Positions 33,788-43,075 of a stretch of 64,000 bases of DNA are shown one piece after another. The translations under genes and the position numbers were made by a program. Origin of the DNA: Stigmatella ashevillena. Lineage in GTDB: Bacteria; Myxococcota; Myxococcia; Myxococcales; Myxococcaceae. Location of the stretch: NCBI RefSeq assembly GCF_028368975.1, contig NZ_JAQNDM010000002.1:3776425-3840424 (forward strand), written 5' to 3'. Every line of letters begins with the position of its first letter. Within the stretch, counting starts at the first letter, position 1. The notes under the pieces are model-generated. The model made no database searches. It was not told the DNA's origin and saw only the letters and a program-made list of their open reading frames with translations.

Positions 33788-33913
33788 GGGCTTCGCATCC
33801 GGCGCCTGGAGGCACCCTGTCCCTCGTTTTGTGACGACATTTCCACACAAGGGCGCCCCGCCTCCTCCTCCCCTCCGTTTTGTCCCTATATAAGGAGGGA
33901 AGGAGGCCTTCCC

Positions 33914-34849
33914 ATGGCACCGCGCTTCAAGAACCTCGATGGCAGCGTGCCGCACGGCTTCAACACCGTCTTCAAATGGGCCGTGGCGGACAAACTTGCG
34001 GGTCGGCGGCGCACGTCTCCGGACCGGGCCCCCGTTCCCTGCGTCGAGCCGGACCTTGTCGCGCTGGCCACCCCTCCGGCCCCGGGCGAGGGCGCACGGC
34101 TGACGTGGCTGGGCCACGCCAGTTGGCTCGTGCAGCTCGATGGCCTCTCACTCCTCATTGATCCGGTGCTGCGCGAGACCCTCAACTTCGTCATCCACCG
34201 CAACGTGCCCCCGGGGGTGCCCGCCGAGAAGCTGCCGCCCATCGCCGCCAGCCTCGTCTCCCACAACCACTATGACCACCTGGATCTGCCCTCGCTGCGG
34301 CAGGTAGGAGCCCCCATCGTCACCGGGCTGGGCCACGCCCCGCTCTTCCAGGGGAGCCGGATGCCGTGCACGGAGTTGGACTGGTGGCAATCCACGAAGG
34401 TGGGCCCCGTCACCGTCCACTACGTTCCCTCGCAGCACTGGAGCCGCCGCTCGCTGGCGGACGCCAACCGCATGCTCTGGGGAGGCTTCGTCATCGAGGG
34501 CTCCAGCGCCCGGCTCTACCACTCTGGAGACACCGCCTACTTCGAGGGCTTCCGGGAGATCGGCCGCCGCTACCCGGGCATCGACGCGGCCATGCTGCCC
34601 ATCGGCGCGTATGACCCGGCGTGGTTCATGAGCAAGCAGCACATGAACCCCGAGGAGGCAGTGCAGGCCTTCGAGGACCTGGGGGCCGCGCGCTTCCTCG
34701 CCATGCACTGGGGCACCTTCAAGTTGACGGACGAGCCGCTCGACGAGCCCCCCCAGCGCCTGGATGCGGAGTGGACCCGCCGCCAGTGGCCGCGCGAGAA
34801 GCTCCACGTGCTCGCCGTGGGCGCGAGCCTCACCGTTCGCCACGGTTGA
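33914..34849 (+). CDS. Metallo-beta-lactamase-fold hydrolase, NAPE-PLD-like
   Basis: A 311-residue MBL-fold enzyme. Metal ligands are visible: HNHYDH in SLVSHNHYDHLDLPS, His in VPSQHWSRR, Asp in YHSGDTAYFEGF, and His in AMHWGTFKL. RLTWLGHASWLVQLDGLSLL and LIDPVL are typical of the NAPE-PLD/RomA-like branch, which includes phosphodiesterases acting on N-acyl phospholipids. AAGGAGG lies just before ATG 33914, preceded by an AT-rich TATATAAG box that may be the -10. The M14 peptidase follows 34 bp downstream, perhaps in the same transcript. Confidence 0.9.
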   Translation: MAPRFKNLDGSVPHGFNTVFKWAVADKLAGRRRTSPDRAPVPCVEPDLVALATPPAPGEGARLTWLGHASWLVQLDGLSLLIDPVLRETLNFVIHRNVPPGVPAEKLPPIAASLVSHNHYDHLDLPSLRQVGAPIVTGLGHAPLFQGSRMPCTELDWWQSTKVGPVTVHYVPSQHWSRRSLADANRMLWGGFVIEGSSARLYHSGDTAYFEGFREIGRRYPGIDAAMLPIGAYDPAWFMSKQHMNPEEAVQAFEDLGAARFLAMHWGTFKLTDEPLDEPPQRLDAEWTRRQWPREKLHVLAVGASLTVRHG

Positions 34850-34883
34850 GTCAGGCCAGGGGGTGTGGTTTGGGAGCACTCCC

Positions 34884-36650
34884 ATGCTCCTGCCCTCGCT
34901 GCTCGCCGCCGTGCTCGCCCAGGCCCCGCTGGCCCCCCTCACCACTGTCGCCGAGCAGAGCCAGTGGACCCGGACCGGCCGCTATGACGAAGTGGAGACG
35001 CTCTGCCGCGCCTTCCCCAAGGCCTTTCCCGGCAAGGTGCGCTGCGAGACGTTCGGCACCACCCCGGAGGGCCGACCCCTGCTCGCGCTCGTGGCCAGCA
35101 CGGATGGCACCCTCACCCCCACGGCCGCCGCCAAGAAGGGCCGCCCCGTCTTCTTCTTCCAGGGCGGCATCCACGCCGGGGAGATCGACGGCAAGGACGC
35201 GGGCTTCTGGCTGCTCCGGGACTTGCTCGCGGGCAAGGCGCTGCCGGGCGTGCTCCAGCAGGTGACGGCCGTCTTCGTCCCCGTCTTCAACGTGGATGGC
35301 CACGAGCGCTTTGGCCCCAACCAGCGCCCCAACCAGGTGGGCCCCGAGGAGATGGGCTGGCGCGTCACCGCGCGCAACCTCAACCTCAACCGGGACTACG
35401 TGAAGGCGGATGCCCCGGAGATGACCGCCCTGCTCACCTTCCTCCACACGTGGGATCCGCTGCTCTACGCGGACCTCCACGTCACCGATGGGGCCCAGTT
35501 CGAGTCCAGCGTCGCCCTCAGCCTGGAGCCCCAGAAGGGGGGCCCCCCCTCCCTGCGCCCGTTCGGCGCGAAGATGATCTCCGAGTTCCTCACGGTGCTG
35601 GAGGGCCAGGGCTACCTGCCGGTCCCCTTCTACCCCTCCTTCAACAAGGACGATGATCCGCTGTCCGGCTTCAGCTACGGCGTCTCCCCGCCCCGTTTCA
35701 GCCAGAACTACTGGTCGGCCCAGCGCCGCTTCGGCGTGCTGGTGGAGATGCACTCGTGGAAGCCCTATGCGCACCGCGTGAAGACGACGCGCGACGTGCT
35801 GGAGGCCATGCTGCGGCTCCTGGCACGGGACGGGGCCGCCCTGCGCGTCGCCGTGAAGGCCGCGGATGCGGAGGCCGAGTCCGGGGCGGTGAAGGACGTG
35901 GTGCTGCTCTGGAAGAACACCGAGCAGAACCACCCCATTGAGTTCCGTGGCTATGCCTACACCCGGGAGGCCTCGCCCCTCTTCCAGCAGACGGTGATCC
36001 GCTACGACACCACGAAGCCCCAGGTGTGGACGGTGCCCTACTTCGATGAGGTGCGCCCGGCCCTCACCGCTTCCCTGCCCGGGGGTGGGTATCTGATCCC
36101 CGCGGCGCACGCGGACTGGGTGGCCCCGAAGCTCCGGGCCCACGGCCTGCGCTTCCAGCGCCTGGAGCGCGCGGTGCCCTCGGCCGAAGTCGAGGTGTTC
36201 CGCGCCACCGAGGCCAAGCCCCGTCCTCAGACGTCCGAAGGCCGCACGGTCTTCTCGTTCCAGGGAGAGTGGAAGCGTGGCACGCAGCCCTTGCCTGCCG
36301 GCACACTCTACGTTCCGGCCGCGCAGCGTGGCGTGGAAGTGCTGGCCCACCTGCTGGAACCCCTGGGGCCGGACTCTCTGGCCGCGTGGGGCTTCTTCGC
36401 CGCCCACTTCGAGCAAAAAGAGTACATCGAGGAGTATGTGTTGGAGCCCTATGCCCGGGAGCTGCTCGCGAAGGACGCCTTGGTGAAGGCCGCCTGGGAG
36501 GCCCGATTGAAAGAGCCCGCCTTCGCGGCGGATCCGGCCGCCCGGATCCAGTTCTTCGCTCAGCGCCACCCCGCCTTCGATGCCCGCTTCAACCTCTACC
36601 CCGTCTTCCGCACCGCCACGCCCCCGCCGGGCCTGCGACCCGTGAGGTAG
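34884..36650 (+). CDS. Secreted M14 family metallopeptidase
   Basis: A 588-residue protein with a short signal peptide (MLLPSLLAAVLAQAPL). The zinc motif is HAGE in FFFQGGIHAGEIDGKDA, with DGHERFGP, RNLNLNRDY (Arg and Asn of the substrate pocket) and LLYADLHVTDG (third His), and a probable catalytic Glu in GVLVEMHSWKPY. The C-terminal 250 residues are unrelated to classic carboxypeptidases and form the extension seen in large bacterial M14 proteins. ATG 34884 is used because the frame before it overlaps the MBL gene. Role: extracellular or periplasmic peptide trimming. Confidence 0.92.
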   Translation: MLLPSLLAAVLAQAPLAPLTTVAEQSQWTRTGRYDEVETLCRAFPKAFPGKVRCETFGTTPEGRPLLALVASTDGTLTPTAAAKKGRPVFFFQGGIHAGEIDGKDAGFWLLRDLLAGKALPGVLQQVTAVFVPVFNVDGHERFGPNQRPNQVGPEEMGWRVTARNLNLNRDYVKADAPEMTALLTFLHTWDPLLYADLHVTDGAQFESSVALSLEPQKGGPPSLRPFGAKMISEFLTVLEGQGYLPVPFYPSFNKDDDPLSGFSYGVSPPRFSQNYWSAQRRFGVLVEMHSWKPYAHRVKTTRDVLEAMLRLLARDGAALRVAVKAADAEAESGAVKDVVLLWKNTEQNHPIEFRGYAYTREASPLFQQTVIRYDTTKPQVWTVPYFDEVRPALTASLPGGGYLIPAAHADWVAPKLRAHGLRFQRLERAVPSAEVEVFRATEAKPRPQTSEGRTVFSFQGEWKRGTQPLPAGTLYVPAAQRGVEVLAHLLEPLGPDSLAAWGFFAAHFEQKEYIEEYVLEPYARELLAKDALVKAAWEARLKEPAFAADPAARIQFFAQRHPAFDARFNLYPVFRTATPPPGLRPVR

Positions 36651-36782
36651 CTCCCCGGAGGTCCTGGCACAACGTGCTACAGCCGTCAGAGGGGGCGCCT
36701 GCCGCTCACTCGCTGACGGGTCCGTACAACTTTCTTGCTTGAGATGTGGAGGACGTAAACGCCTCGGGTATGTTCCCACGGC

Positions 36783-37829
36783 GTGCCAACCTTCAGTCTC
36801 GCAGCGTTGTGGAACGCTTCCGCCATTCCCGGCCATGTGGCCGGCATCGTGGAAGCCATCGAGGAGCTGTTGCCCTCGACGCAGCCCGTCGCCATCACCG
36901 TGGCGTTGCGTGAGAACGAAGCCCACCTCGAGCTCAAGCTGGAGATGACCACCTTCCCCCGGCTCGAAATGGACCGGTTCTCGTGGGAGATCAAAGCAAG
37001 CAAGGGAACGCTCGTGGAGTTGTGGCGTCTGCCCAAGGCGGAGCGAGACGCGTTCCGGGCTGCCGCCTTCTCCGGCAACGTCATCACCGCGCCTGACTAC
37101 TTCACCGCCGCGCGCACCCTCCAAGAGCACCTCGAGGGCATCATCGCCCGCGACCGGCGGCCCGTGCAGATGCCCGTGGTCGTCCCTCCCGCGGCACAGC
37201 GGGCTCCCGCGCAGGCTCCCGCCCCGGCCGATGAGCCCCTGGCGGAGGCAGTGGACGAGCCGCTCGTTCCCGGCGAGGAAGTCGAGGAAGAACCGCTCGA
37301 GCCCATCGAAGAGTTGGAGGAAGAGCCCCTCGAGCCCATCGAGGAGGTGGCCGACGAGCCCATCGCGGAGGTGGCCGACGAGCCCATCGCGGAGGTGGCC
37401 GACGAGCCCATCGCGGAGGCCCTCGATGAGCCCATGGGCGAAGCCCTCGACGAGCCCATCGCGGCCGTGGAGACCTACCGGGCGCCGGTCACCGAGCCGC
37501 CCGCGGGCCCCGAGCTGCGCCGCGCCAAGCGCTTTCCCGTCATGCTGGAGATGGAGTTCCGCTCCGAGCTGGACTTCGTCCGGGAGCACGCCACGAACAT
37601 CTCCAACGGCGGCCTCTTCGTGCGCACCGCCCACCGGCCGCCCATCGACACCATCGTCAAGGTGGACGTGAGGCTGCCCAATGGCGAGAGCCTCCAGGGA
37701 GAGGCCATGGTGGTCCACCTGGTGGATGATCCCTACAAGGGCGGGGTGGGCCTGGCCTTCCTCACCGACGATCCCTCCTTCGCGCAGACGCTGGACGACT
37801 ACCTGGCGAGCCTCGCCGGGCCCAGCTAG
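36783..37829 (+). CDS. PilZ-domain protein with acidic repeat linker
   Basis: A 348-residue protein. GTG 36783 is the only start after an in-frame TAA at 36756-36758. Three parts: an N-terminal domain (1-120) with no recognised family, an acidic linker of tandem EP-rich units (about 150-230), and a C-terminal PilZ domain (about 240-345) with the RxxxR-type start LRRAKRFPVMLEMEF, TNISNGGLFVRT and GVGLAFLTDDPSF. This is the Myxococcus PilZ paralogue type; c-di-GMP binding is plausible since RAKR and N-x-S-x-G-G are present. No operon partner. Confidence 0.88.
   Translation: MPTFSLAALWNASAIPGHVAGIVEAIEELLPSTQPVAITVALRENEAHLELKLEMTTFPRLEMDRFSWEIKASKGTLVELWRLPKAERDAFRAAAFSGNVITAPDYFTAARTLQEHLEGIIARDRRPVQMPVVVPPAAQRAPAQAPAPADEPLAEAVDEPLVPGEEVEEEPLEPIEELEEEPLEPIEEVADEPIAEVADEPIAEVADEPIAEALDEPMGEALDEPIAAVETYRAPVTEPPAGPELRRAKRFPVMLEMEFRSELDFVREHATNISNGGLFVRTAHRPPIDTIVKVDVRLPNGESLQGEAMVVHLVDDPYKGGVGLAFLTDDPSFAQTLDDYLASLAGPS
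37264..37470 (+). repeat. Tandem codon repeats in the PilZ protein linker
   Basis: Units near 24 bp (GACGAGCCCATCGCGGAGGT and variants) encode EVADEPIA and related EEPLEPIEE or ALDEPMGE blocks. In-frame and likely length-variable between strains. It is a disordered acidic spacer, not a CRISPR. Confidence 0.75.
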
Positions 37830-37838
37830 CCCTCCGCC

Positions 37839-40800
37839 TCACGCCACCCGCTGTCCTGACTTCACCGTGGGCAGGGCGCCCAGGCCCAGGTCCGCCTCCA
37901 CCACGAGGCGGCTGCGCCCACCGCCCTGCTTCACCACGCGCACCTGAACGCCGATGCGCTCGGCCAGTCCGGACACGTGGGAGATGATCCCCACCTGGCG
38001 GCCCGTCGCCTGGAGCGCATCGAGCGTGGCCAGCGCCACCTCCAGCGTCTGGGGATCCAGCGTCCCGAAGCCCTCGTCGATGAAGAGCGTCTCCACCTGG
38101 GCGGTCTCCGAGGAAAGCGAGGCCAACCCCAACGCCAGCGCCAGCGAGACGAGGAACGATTCGCCCCCCGACAGGCTCGCGACGGCCCGGACCTCGTCCC
38201 CCATGTCTTGATCCACCACCTGAAGGTCCAGGTCATGCCCAGGCACGCGCATCAGCCTGTAGCGCCGGGCCAACTCCTGGAGGTGGGCGTTGGCATGGAG
38301 CAGCAGCGCGTCCAGCGTGAGGCTCTGGGCGAACACCTTGAACTTCTTTCCGTCCGCCGAGCCGATGAGCTCGTGCAACGTCTTCCACACCCCAGCGGCG
38401 CGGCGCCGCTCCTCCAGCACGCGCTCCTGTGCGCCATGCCGCTCCCGGGCTTCGTGGTCCTGATCGAGCCGGGCCTTCCACCGTGCCGCGTTGGCCCGGT
38501 GCGCTTCCACCTGCGTGCGGGCCTGCTCCAGGACAGCTCCCACTTCAGGCTCGGGCAACGCGGGGGACGCGGAGGCCTCGTGCCGTGCGCGCCAGCCCCG
38601 GCGCTCGTCGAGCACCGTCCGGGCACGCTCATGCGCCTTGCGGCACTCCTCCAGCGCACGGGCCTCGGCCTCGCACCAGGCGGCTCCCCGCGCCAGCGAG
38701 GCGCGCACCTCGTCCAGTGCCAGCCCCTGGCCCTGAAGCAACCCATCGAGCGAGGCCTGGGCCTGTGCATGCGCTTCGGCCGCCGACGCACGGGCCTTCA
38801 CCGCCTCCTCGGCGCGCGCCTTGGCCACCGCGGCCTCCCGGGCCGCGGCCTCCGCCTGCTCCCGGGCCTTCTCGAACGCCCCAGTGGCGGCGTCCACGGC
38901 GGCCCGGAGCCGCGCACGGACTTCCTCGGTGGGGCGTCCGTTCAGCACCTTCGCGCGCTCGGCCTGGGTGCGCTGGAGGGCCTCTGCCGCGCGCTGCTCA
39001 GCGGCGGCATGCCCCTCGGCCACGCTCCGCAGCGTCTCCGCCTTGGCCTCGGCGGCGGCCCGGGCCTGGCGCCCCTCGGCCTCGCGCTCCTGAGCAGCCT
39101 TCAGGGCGTCCTGGTGGGCATGCCACTTGGCCACCTGCTCCGAACCGCGCTTGCGGAATCTCGATGGATCCTCCGCGAGCCGGGCCTCCCAATCTCCCCA
39201 GCCCGTGAAGGCGGGCTCCAGATCCACGATGGCCTGCCGACGGCTCTGCGCGGCCTGCGCGGCCTCGCGCTCCGCCTGCTGCAAGCCCCGCTCGGCCTCG
39301 GTGAGCGCCTCCTCCGCCCGCCGCAGCGCCTCTCCCGCCGCTTCCAGCTTCGCGCGCCAGGACTCCAGCGCGGCGCGGGCCTCCTTCGCCGCCCGGGCCC
39401 GCTGCTCCGCGACCTCCTCATCCGCCCGCACCGAGGCAAGCCGGGCGAGGACCTCCTTCAAGGCACCGTCCAACCAGGCCGAGGCCGCCTCATGCTCCGG
39501 GACTTCGGGGGGCAAGGGGGCCTCCAGCCGCGCACGCGCAGCGGCCCACCCGTCGCGGTGTCCCACGAGCCGAAGTCCGATGGCGTTCCTCCGGCTTTCC
39601 GCCTGGGCTTCCCGGGCACGCGCGCCCTGCTCCCGCGCGAGCGCCGCGGCCTCCACGCGCTCCGTCCGAGCCCGCTCCGACTCCAGCGTCTCGACACGCG
39701 CGGAGGCTGCCACCACGAGCCCATCCAGCGCCGCTTCCGCCCGGCCATAGGGATGTTCCTTCGCCCCACACAGCGGACACGCCTCCCCCTCCTTCAACGC
39801 GGCCCGGTGGGAAGCGAACCCCTGCGCTGACTGGGCCTGGGTGAGGGCCCGCCGCGCCTCGGTCCACGACGCCTCCAGCCCCCCTCGCCGAGCGGCCGCG
39901 TCACGCGCTTCTGCCTTCGCGGCCTCCGCTTCACGCCGGGCCCCTTCCACCTCCGTAAAGGCTTCCCGCTCCGCCACGGCCTCCGAGACAACGCCAGCCC
40001 GGGCGGTCCCCAAGCTCCGCAGCATCTCTTGCCGCACGAGCAGGGATTCTCTCAAAGCACGCCGGGCCGCGCCTGCGTCCTCGCCCACGGCGGCCTCGGC
40101 TTGGACCGCCGTGGCCTGCGCCAACTCCAGGGACGCCAGATGCGCATCCCGCCCCTGGCGCCGCTGCTCCGTGGCCTCCCGCAGGCCCTTCACCTCGGTG
40201 CTCTTCTGCGTGGCCACAAGGCGGGCCTCTCGCTCCGAGCCGACCGCACGCTCGTACCGGAGCAACTCCGCCTCCCAGCGAGGCCACTCCTTGGAGATCG
40301 CCTCCAAGCGTGGCTGGCTGGACAGCCACGTCCGGGCCGCTTCCGCCGCCCCTCGGGCCGTCTCTTCTTGCTTGGAGAGGTCCACCAGCGCCGCCCGCTG
40401 GCGCGCCTCGTCCGCCCGGGAAGACTCCGCCCGCTGAGACGCCTCGTGCGAGTCCCGGCGCTCCATGACCAGCTGTGCATCCAGCCGCGCCGCCTCGATC
40501 AATGTCGGCGCCAGGGTGGCCTCGTCCGTCATCGCCGCCGAGCGCGCCAGCTCCGCCTGCCGCAGTTCGTCCTGCCTCCCCTCCACCGCTCGCAGGATTT
40601 TTTCTGCCTCCGCCGCCCTCGACGCCTGCACGCCCGAGGCTTCCGCCAGCACGCGCCCAGCGGCGTCGGCCGAGAGCACCGGAGCCCGGAAGGCTTCAGC
40701 GGCGCGAACCCGCGCGAGCAGGGCTTCCCGGGGCGCCGCGGCCTCCACCTCTTTCTCCGCCCGGGCCAATGTCTCCGAGGCCTCGTGCTCGGACGCCACA

Positions 40801-41615
40801 AGCCGCCCGCGCTCCGCATACCAGTCCATCGCGGCCGAGGCGTCCCTCAGCTCCCGCTCCCGCTGGGCCCGGGTCGTCTCTTCCACCACGAGCGCGCTTT
40901 GCGCCGCGGCGCGCTCCTCATCCGACAACCGGGAGATGGCCGCGAGCCCCTGCGACATCCGCTCCAGCTCGACCTGCTCCGTCTTGTGGCGCTCGTGCGC
41001 GGCGATGGACAGACGGCTGTAGATCTCCGTGCCCGTCATCCGCTCCAGCAATTCCGCGCGCTCGTTGGCATCCGCGCGCAGGAAGGCAGCGAACTCCCCC
41101 TGGGCCAGCAGCGCGGAGCGGCGGAACTGATCAAAGGACAGCCCGAGCTTCTGCTCGATGGCCGACAGCACCTCGGTCTTCTTGCTCCCAAAGCGCTGCT
41201 CGGAGGCCACTTCGATGAGGCTCATCTCCTGGAATTGGAGACGTCCCTCGGCCTTGCTCCGAGCACGCCGCACGGACCACCGCGCCCGGTAGCGCTTGCC
41301 GTCCCGGCCTTGGAAGTCCACCTCGGCGAAACCCTCGGCCGTTCCCCGCCGCAGCACACTGCGCACATCGTGAGAGAACAGCCGCTCTTCCTCTTCCCCC
41401 GAGCGCCCCACGGGCACGCCGCCGCGTTCACCGAACCTCGGGATCCGGTCAAAGAGCGCCAGACACAGCGCGTCCAGCAGCGTGCTCTTGCCCGCGCCCG
41501 TGGCGCCAGTGATGGCGAACAGGCCCAGCTTGTCCAAGGGCGGCTCATCCAGCGCCAGCGCGAAGTCCCCGGCGAGGCTCGTCAGGTTGCGTCCCCGGAT
41601 GGCGAGGATCTTCAT
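37839..41615 (-). CDS. sbcC: Exonuclease subunit SbcC
   Basis: A 1258-residue SMC-like ATPase. Walker A GATGAGKST is at 37-45; long coiled coils are split by the zinc hook CPLC near residue 613 (EACPLCGAKEHPYG); then the ABC signature SLSGGESFLVSLALALG and Walker B ETLFIDEGFGTLD near the C-terminus. With SbcD it forms the ATP-dependent nuclease that opens DNA hairpins and protein-blocked ends. It starts inside the sbcD stop (4-bp overlap), as usual. It is longer than E. coli SbcC (1048 aa) because of longer Ala/Arg/Glu-rich coiled coils. Confidence 0.97.
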   Translation of the reverse strand: MKILAIRGRNLTSLAGDFALALDEPPLDKLGLFAITGATGAGKSTLLDALCLALFDRIPRFGERGGVPVGRSGEEEERLFSHDVRSVLRRGTAEGFAEVDFQGRDGKRYRARWSVRRARSKAEGRLQFQEMSLIEVASEQRFGSKKTEVLSAIEQKLGLSFDQFRRSALLAQGEFAAFLRADANERAELLERMTGTEIYSRLSIAAHERHKTEQVELERMSQGLAAISRLSDEERAAAQSALVVEETTRAQRERELRDASAAMDWYAERGRLVASEHEASETLARAEKEVEAAAPREALLARVRAAEAFRAPVLSADAAGRVLAEASGVQASRAAEAEKILRAVEGRQDELRQAELARSAAMTDEATLAPTLIEAARLDAQLVMERRDSHEASQRAESSRADEARQRAALVDLSKQEETARGAAEAARTWLSSQPRLEAISKEWPRWEAELLRYERAVGSEREARLVATQKSTEVKGLREATEQRRQGRDAHLASLELAQATAVQAEAAVGEDAGAARRALRESLLVRQEMLRSLGTARAGVVSEAVAEREAFTEVEGARREAEAAKAEARDAAARRGGLEASWTEARRALTQAQSAQGFASHRAALKEGEACPLCGAKEHPYGRAEAALDGLVVAASARVETLESERARTERVEAAALAREQGARAREAQAESRRNAIGLRLVGHRDGWAAARARLEAPLPPEVPEHEAASAWLDGALKEVLARLASVRADEEVAEQRARAAKEARAALESWRAKLEAAGEALRRAEEALTEAERGLQQAEREAAQAAQSRRQAIVDLEPAFTGWGDWEARLAEDPSRFRKRGSEQVAKWHAHQDALKAAQEREAEGRQARAAAEAKAETLRSVAEGHAAAEQRAAEALQRTQAERAKVLNGRPTEEVRARLRAAVDAATGAFEKAREQAEAAAREAAVAKARAEEAVKARASAAEAHAQAQASLDGLLQGQGLALDEVRASLARGAAWCEAEARALEECRKAHERARTVLDERRGWRARHEASASPALPEPEVGAVLEQARTQVEAHRANAARWKARLDQDHEARERHGAQERVLEERRRAAGVWKTLHELIGSADGKKFKVFAQSLTLDALLLHANAHLQELARRYRLMRVPGHDLDLQVVDQDMGDEVRAVASLSGGESFLVSLALALGLASLSSETAQVETLFIDEGFGTLDPQTLEVALATLDALQATGRQVGIISHVSGLAERIGVQVRVVKQGGGRSRLVVEADLGLGALPTVKSGQRVA

Positions 41616-42853
41616 GACGCGTCCTCCTCCACCTGGGTCAGCAGCGTATGGAAAGCCTCCAGCAGGTGGGGCGCCAGGACCTCTTTGTAGTCGCGGGCGT
41701 AGCGGGCCTTGAAGACCTCCTCAGGGGTGCGCTCGCGCAGGGAGATGCCCGGCTGGACATCCGCCAGCGCCACGCCCGTGCCGGTATAGGCGGGCGTCAG
41801 CTTGACCAGCCGCGCCGCCTTGCCCACCAGCGCCTCCTCCACCTTGCGCCGCAGCGCGGGCTCGGGCCGGGGAAGCGACACACAGACCTCCAGGTAGGGC
41901 CACGCGCGCTCCGCCTCCCCCCCCTCCGCCGGGGGCAGCGCCACCAACTGGACCAGCACCTCCTCCAAGGTGGCCTCGTTGCGCTCGGGCACGCGCCACA
42001 TGTCCACGGTCCGAGGCACGGGAAGCGAACGCACCGAGCCGAGCGTCTCCCCCTCCAGTTCCACCAGGAGCACCTGATTCCGGTAACCCGCCTCGCTCAG
42101 CGACAACGGCAGGGGCGAGCCGCTGTAGCGCACGGCCTCGCGCCCTCCCACGCGCTGGGCCTTGTGCAGGTGGCCCAGGGCGGCATAGGCCACGTCCTCG
42201 GGGAAGAGATCCACGGGAAGCGCATGCTGGTTGCCCCCGAGAATCCTCCGCTCGCTGAGCTGGGACACCTCTGTCCCCACCATGTAGCAGTGCCCCATGG
42301 CCACGAGGGCCTGTCCCGGCTGCTTGCGCCGACGGGCTGCTTCCAGCGTCAGGCCATACACCTCGCGCACGCCCTCGATGAGCCGATCCCCTTCCGTGGA
42401 GATCAGCGGAAGATCCGCGGGCCGCAGGTACGGCACCGCCGCCACCCAGGCCTGAACCTGTCCCCGTGCGTCGTGCAGCGGAACGAGCAACCGCTCGAAG
42501 TCCAGCGACTCCGGCCCCCAGGGCAATCCGCCCACCACGCGCACGTTCAGGGCGGCGAAGAGGGGATCCGGCGCGTCCAAGCGCGCCGCCGAGTCATGGT
42601 TTCCGCCAATGACGACGATGTCCAGGTGGGGCAGCCGCTCCCGGGCGCGGGCGATGAACCGGAACCAGGCCGCCTGGGCTTCGGCGCTGGGATTGGCGGT
42701 GTCGAAGACATCCCCGGCCACCAGGAGCGCATCGACAGCCTGGGCCTCCAGCGTGTCCAAGAGCCAGTCCAGGAAGGCGGCATGCTCCGCTTCCCGGGAG
42801 ACGTCGTACAGCGTGTGCCCGAGGTGCCAGTCCGACGTGTGCAGCAGACGCAT
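41612..42853 (-). CDS. sbcD: Exonuclease subunit SbcD
   Basis: A 413-residue calcineurin-like phosphoesterase with the nuclease motifs in order: LHTSDWHLGHTL (Asp8, His10), LLVAGDVFDTANP, VVIGGNHDSAARL, MGHCYM and AALGHLHKAQ. It is the catalytic Mn-dependent partner of SbcC in DNA repair. The ATGA overlap with sbcC indicates translational coupling. Confidence 0.97.
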   Translation of the reverse strand: MRLLHTSDWHLGHTLYDVSREAEHAAFLDWLLDTLEAQAVDALLVAGDVFDTANPSAEAQAAWFRFIARARERLPHLDIVVIGGNHDSAARLDAPDPLFAALNVRVVGGLPWGPESLDFERLLVPLHDARGQVQAWVAAVPYLRPADLPLISTEGDRLIEGVREVYGLTLEAARRRKQPGQALVAMGHCYMVGTEVSQLSERRILGGNQHALPVDLFPEDVAYAALGHLHKAQRVGGREAVRYSGSPLPLSLSEAGYRNQVLLVELEGETLGSVRSLPVPRTVDMWRVPERNEATLEEVLVQLVALPPAEGGEAERAWPYLEVCVSLPRPEPALRRKVEEALVGKAARLVKLTPAYTGTGVALADVQPGISLRERTPEEVFKARYARDYKEVLAPHLLEAFHTLLTQVEEDAS

Positions 42854-43075
42854 CCGGTACCACCCCTCCTTGGCCGCCCTGTGCAGCCTCCACCACTGAA
42901 GTCTCCCGGTCCAAGAACCAAGAGGGGGCCCGCTTACTCCCTCGGTCTGACATGGGGAATTTTCCCCGTCTTTTCAGATACTTCCGAGCGTACCCACCGC
43001 CCTGGGTGGAGCCGGCGGAGCCCGACCGCAGCAAAGACTTCTCCGCGAGGGGTCCGTCAAGGACGATGCGGCCCC

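Noticed and set aside
37264..37470. Regular repeats taken for a CRISPR array
   Set aside because: They are contiguous in-frame codon repeats encoding DEPIAEVA-like units, with no spacers and no cas genes.
34851..37718. 955-residue minus-strand frame over the M14 and PilZ genes
   Set aside because: It crosses two genes with visible catalytic and PilZ motifs on the plus strand and has only low-complexity Gly/Arg/Leu composition.
41648..43075. 5' extension of the glycosyltransferase frame
   Set aside because: It lies antisense to sbcD, whose phosphoesterase motifs are certain; the membrane protein begins at ATG 43076.
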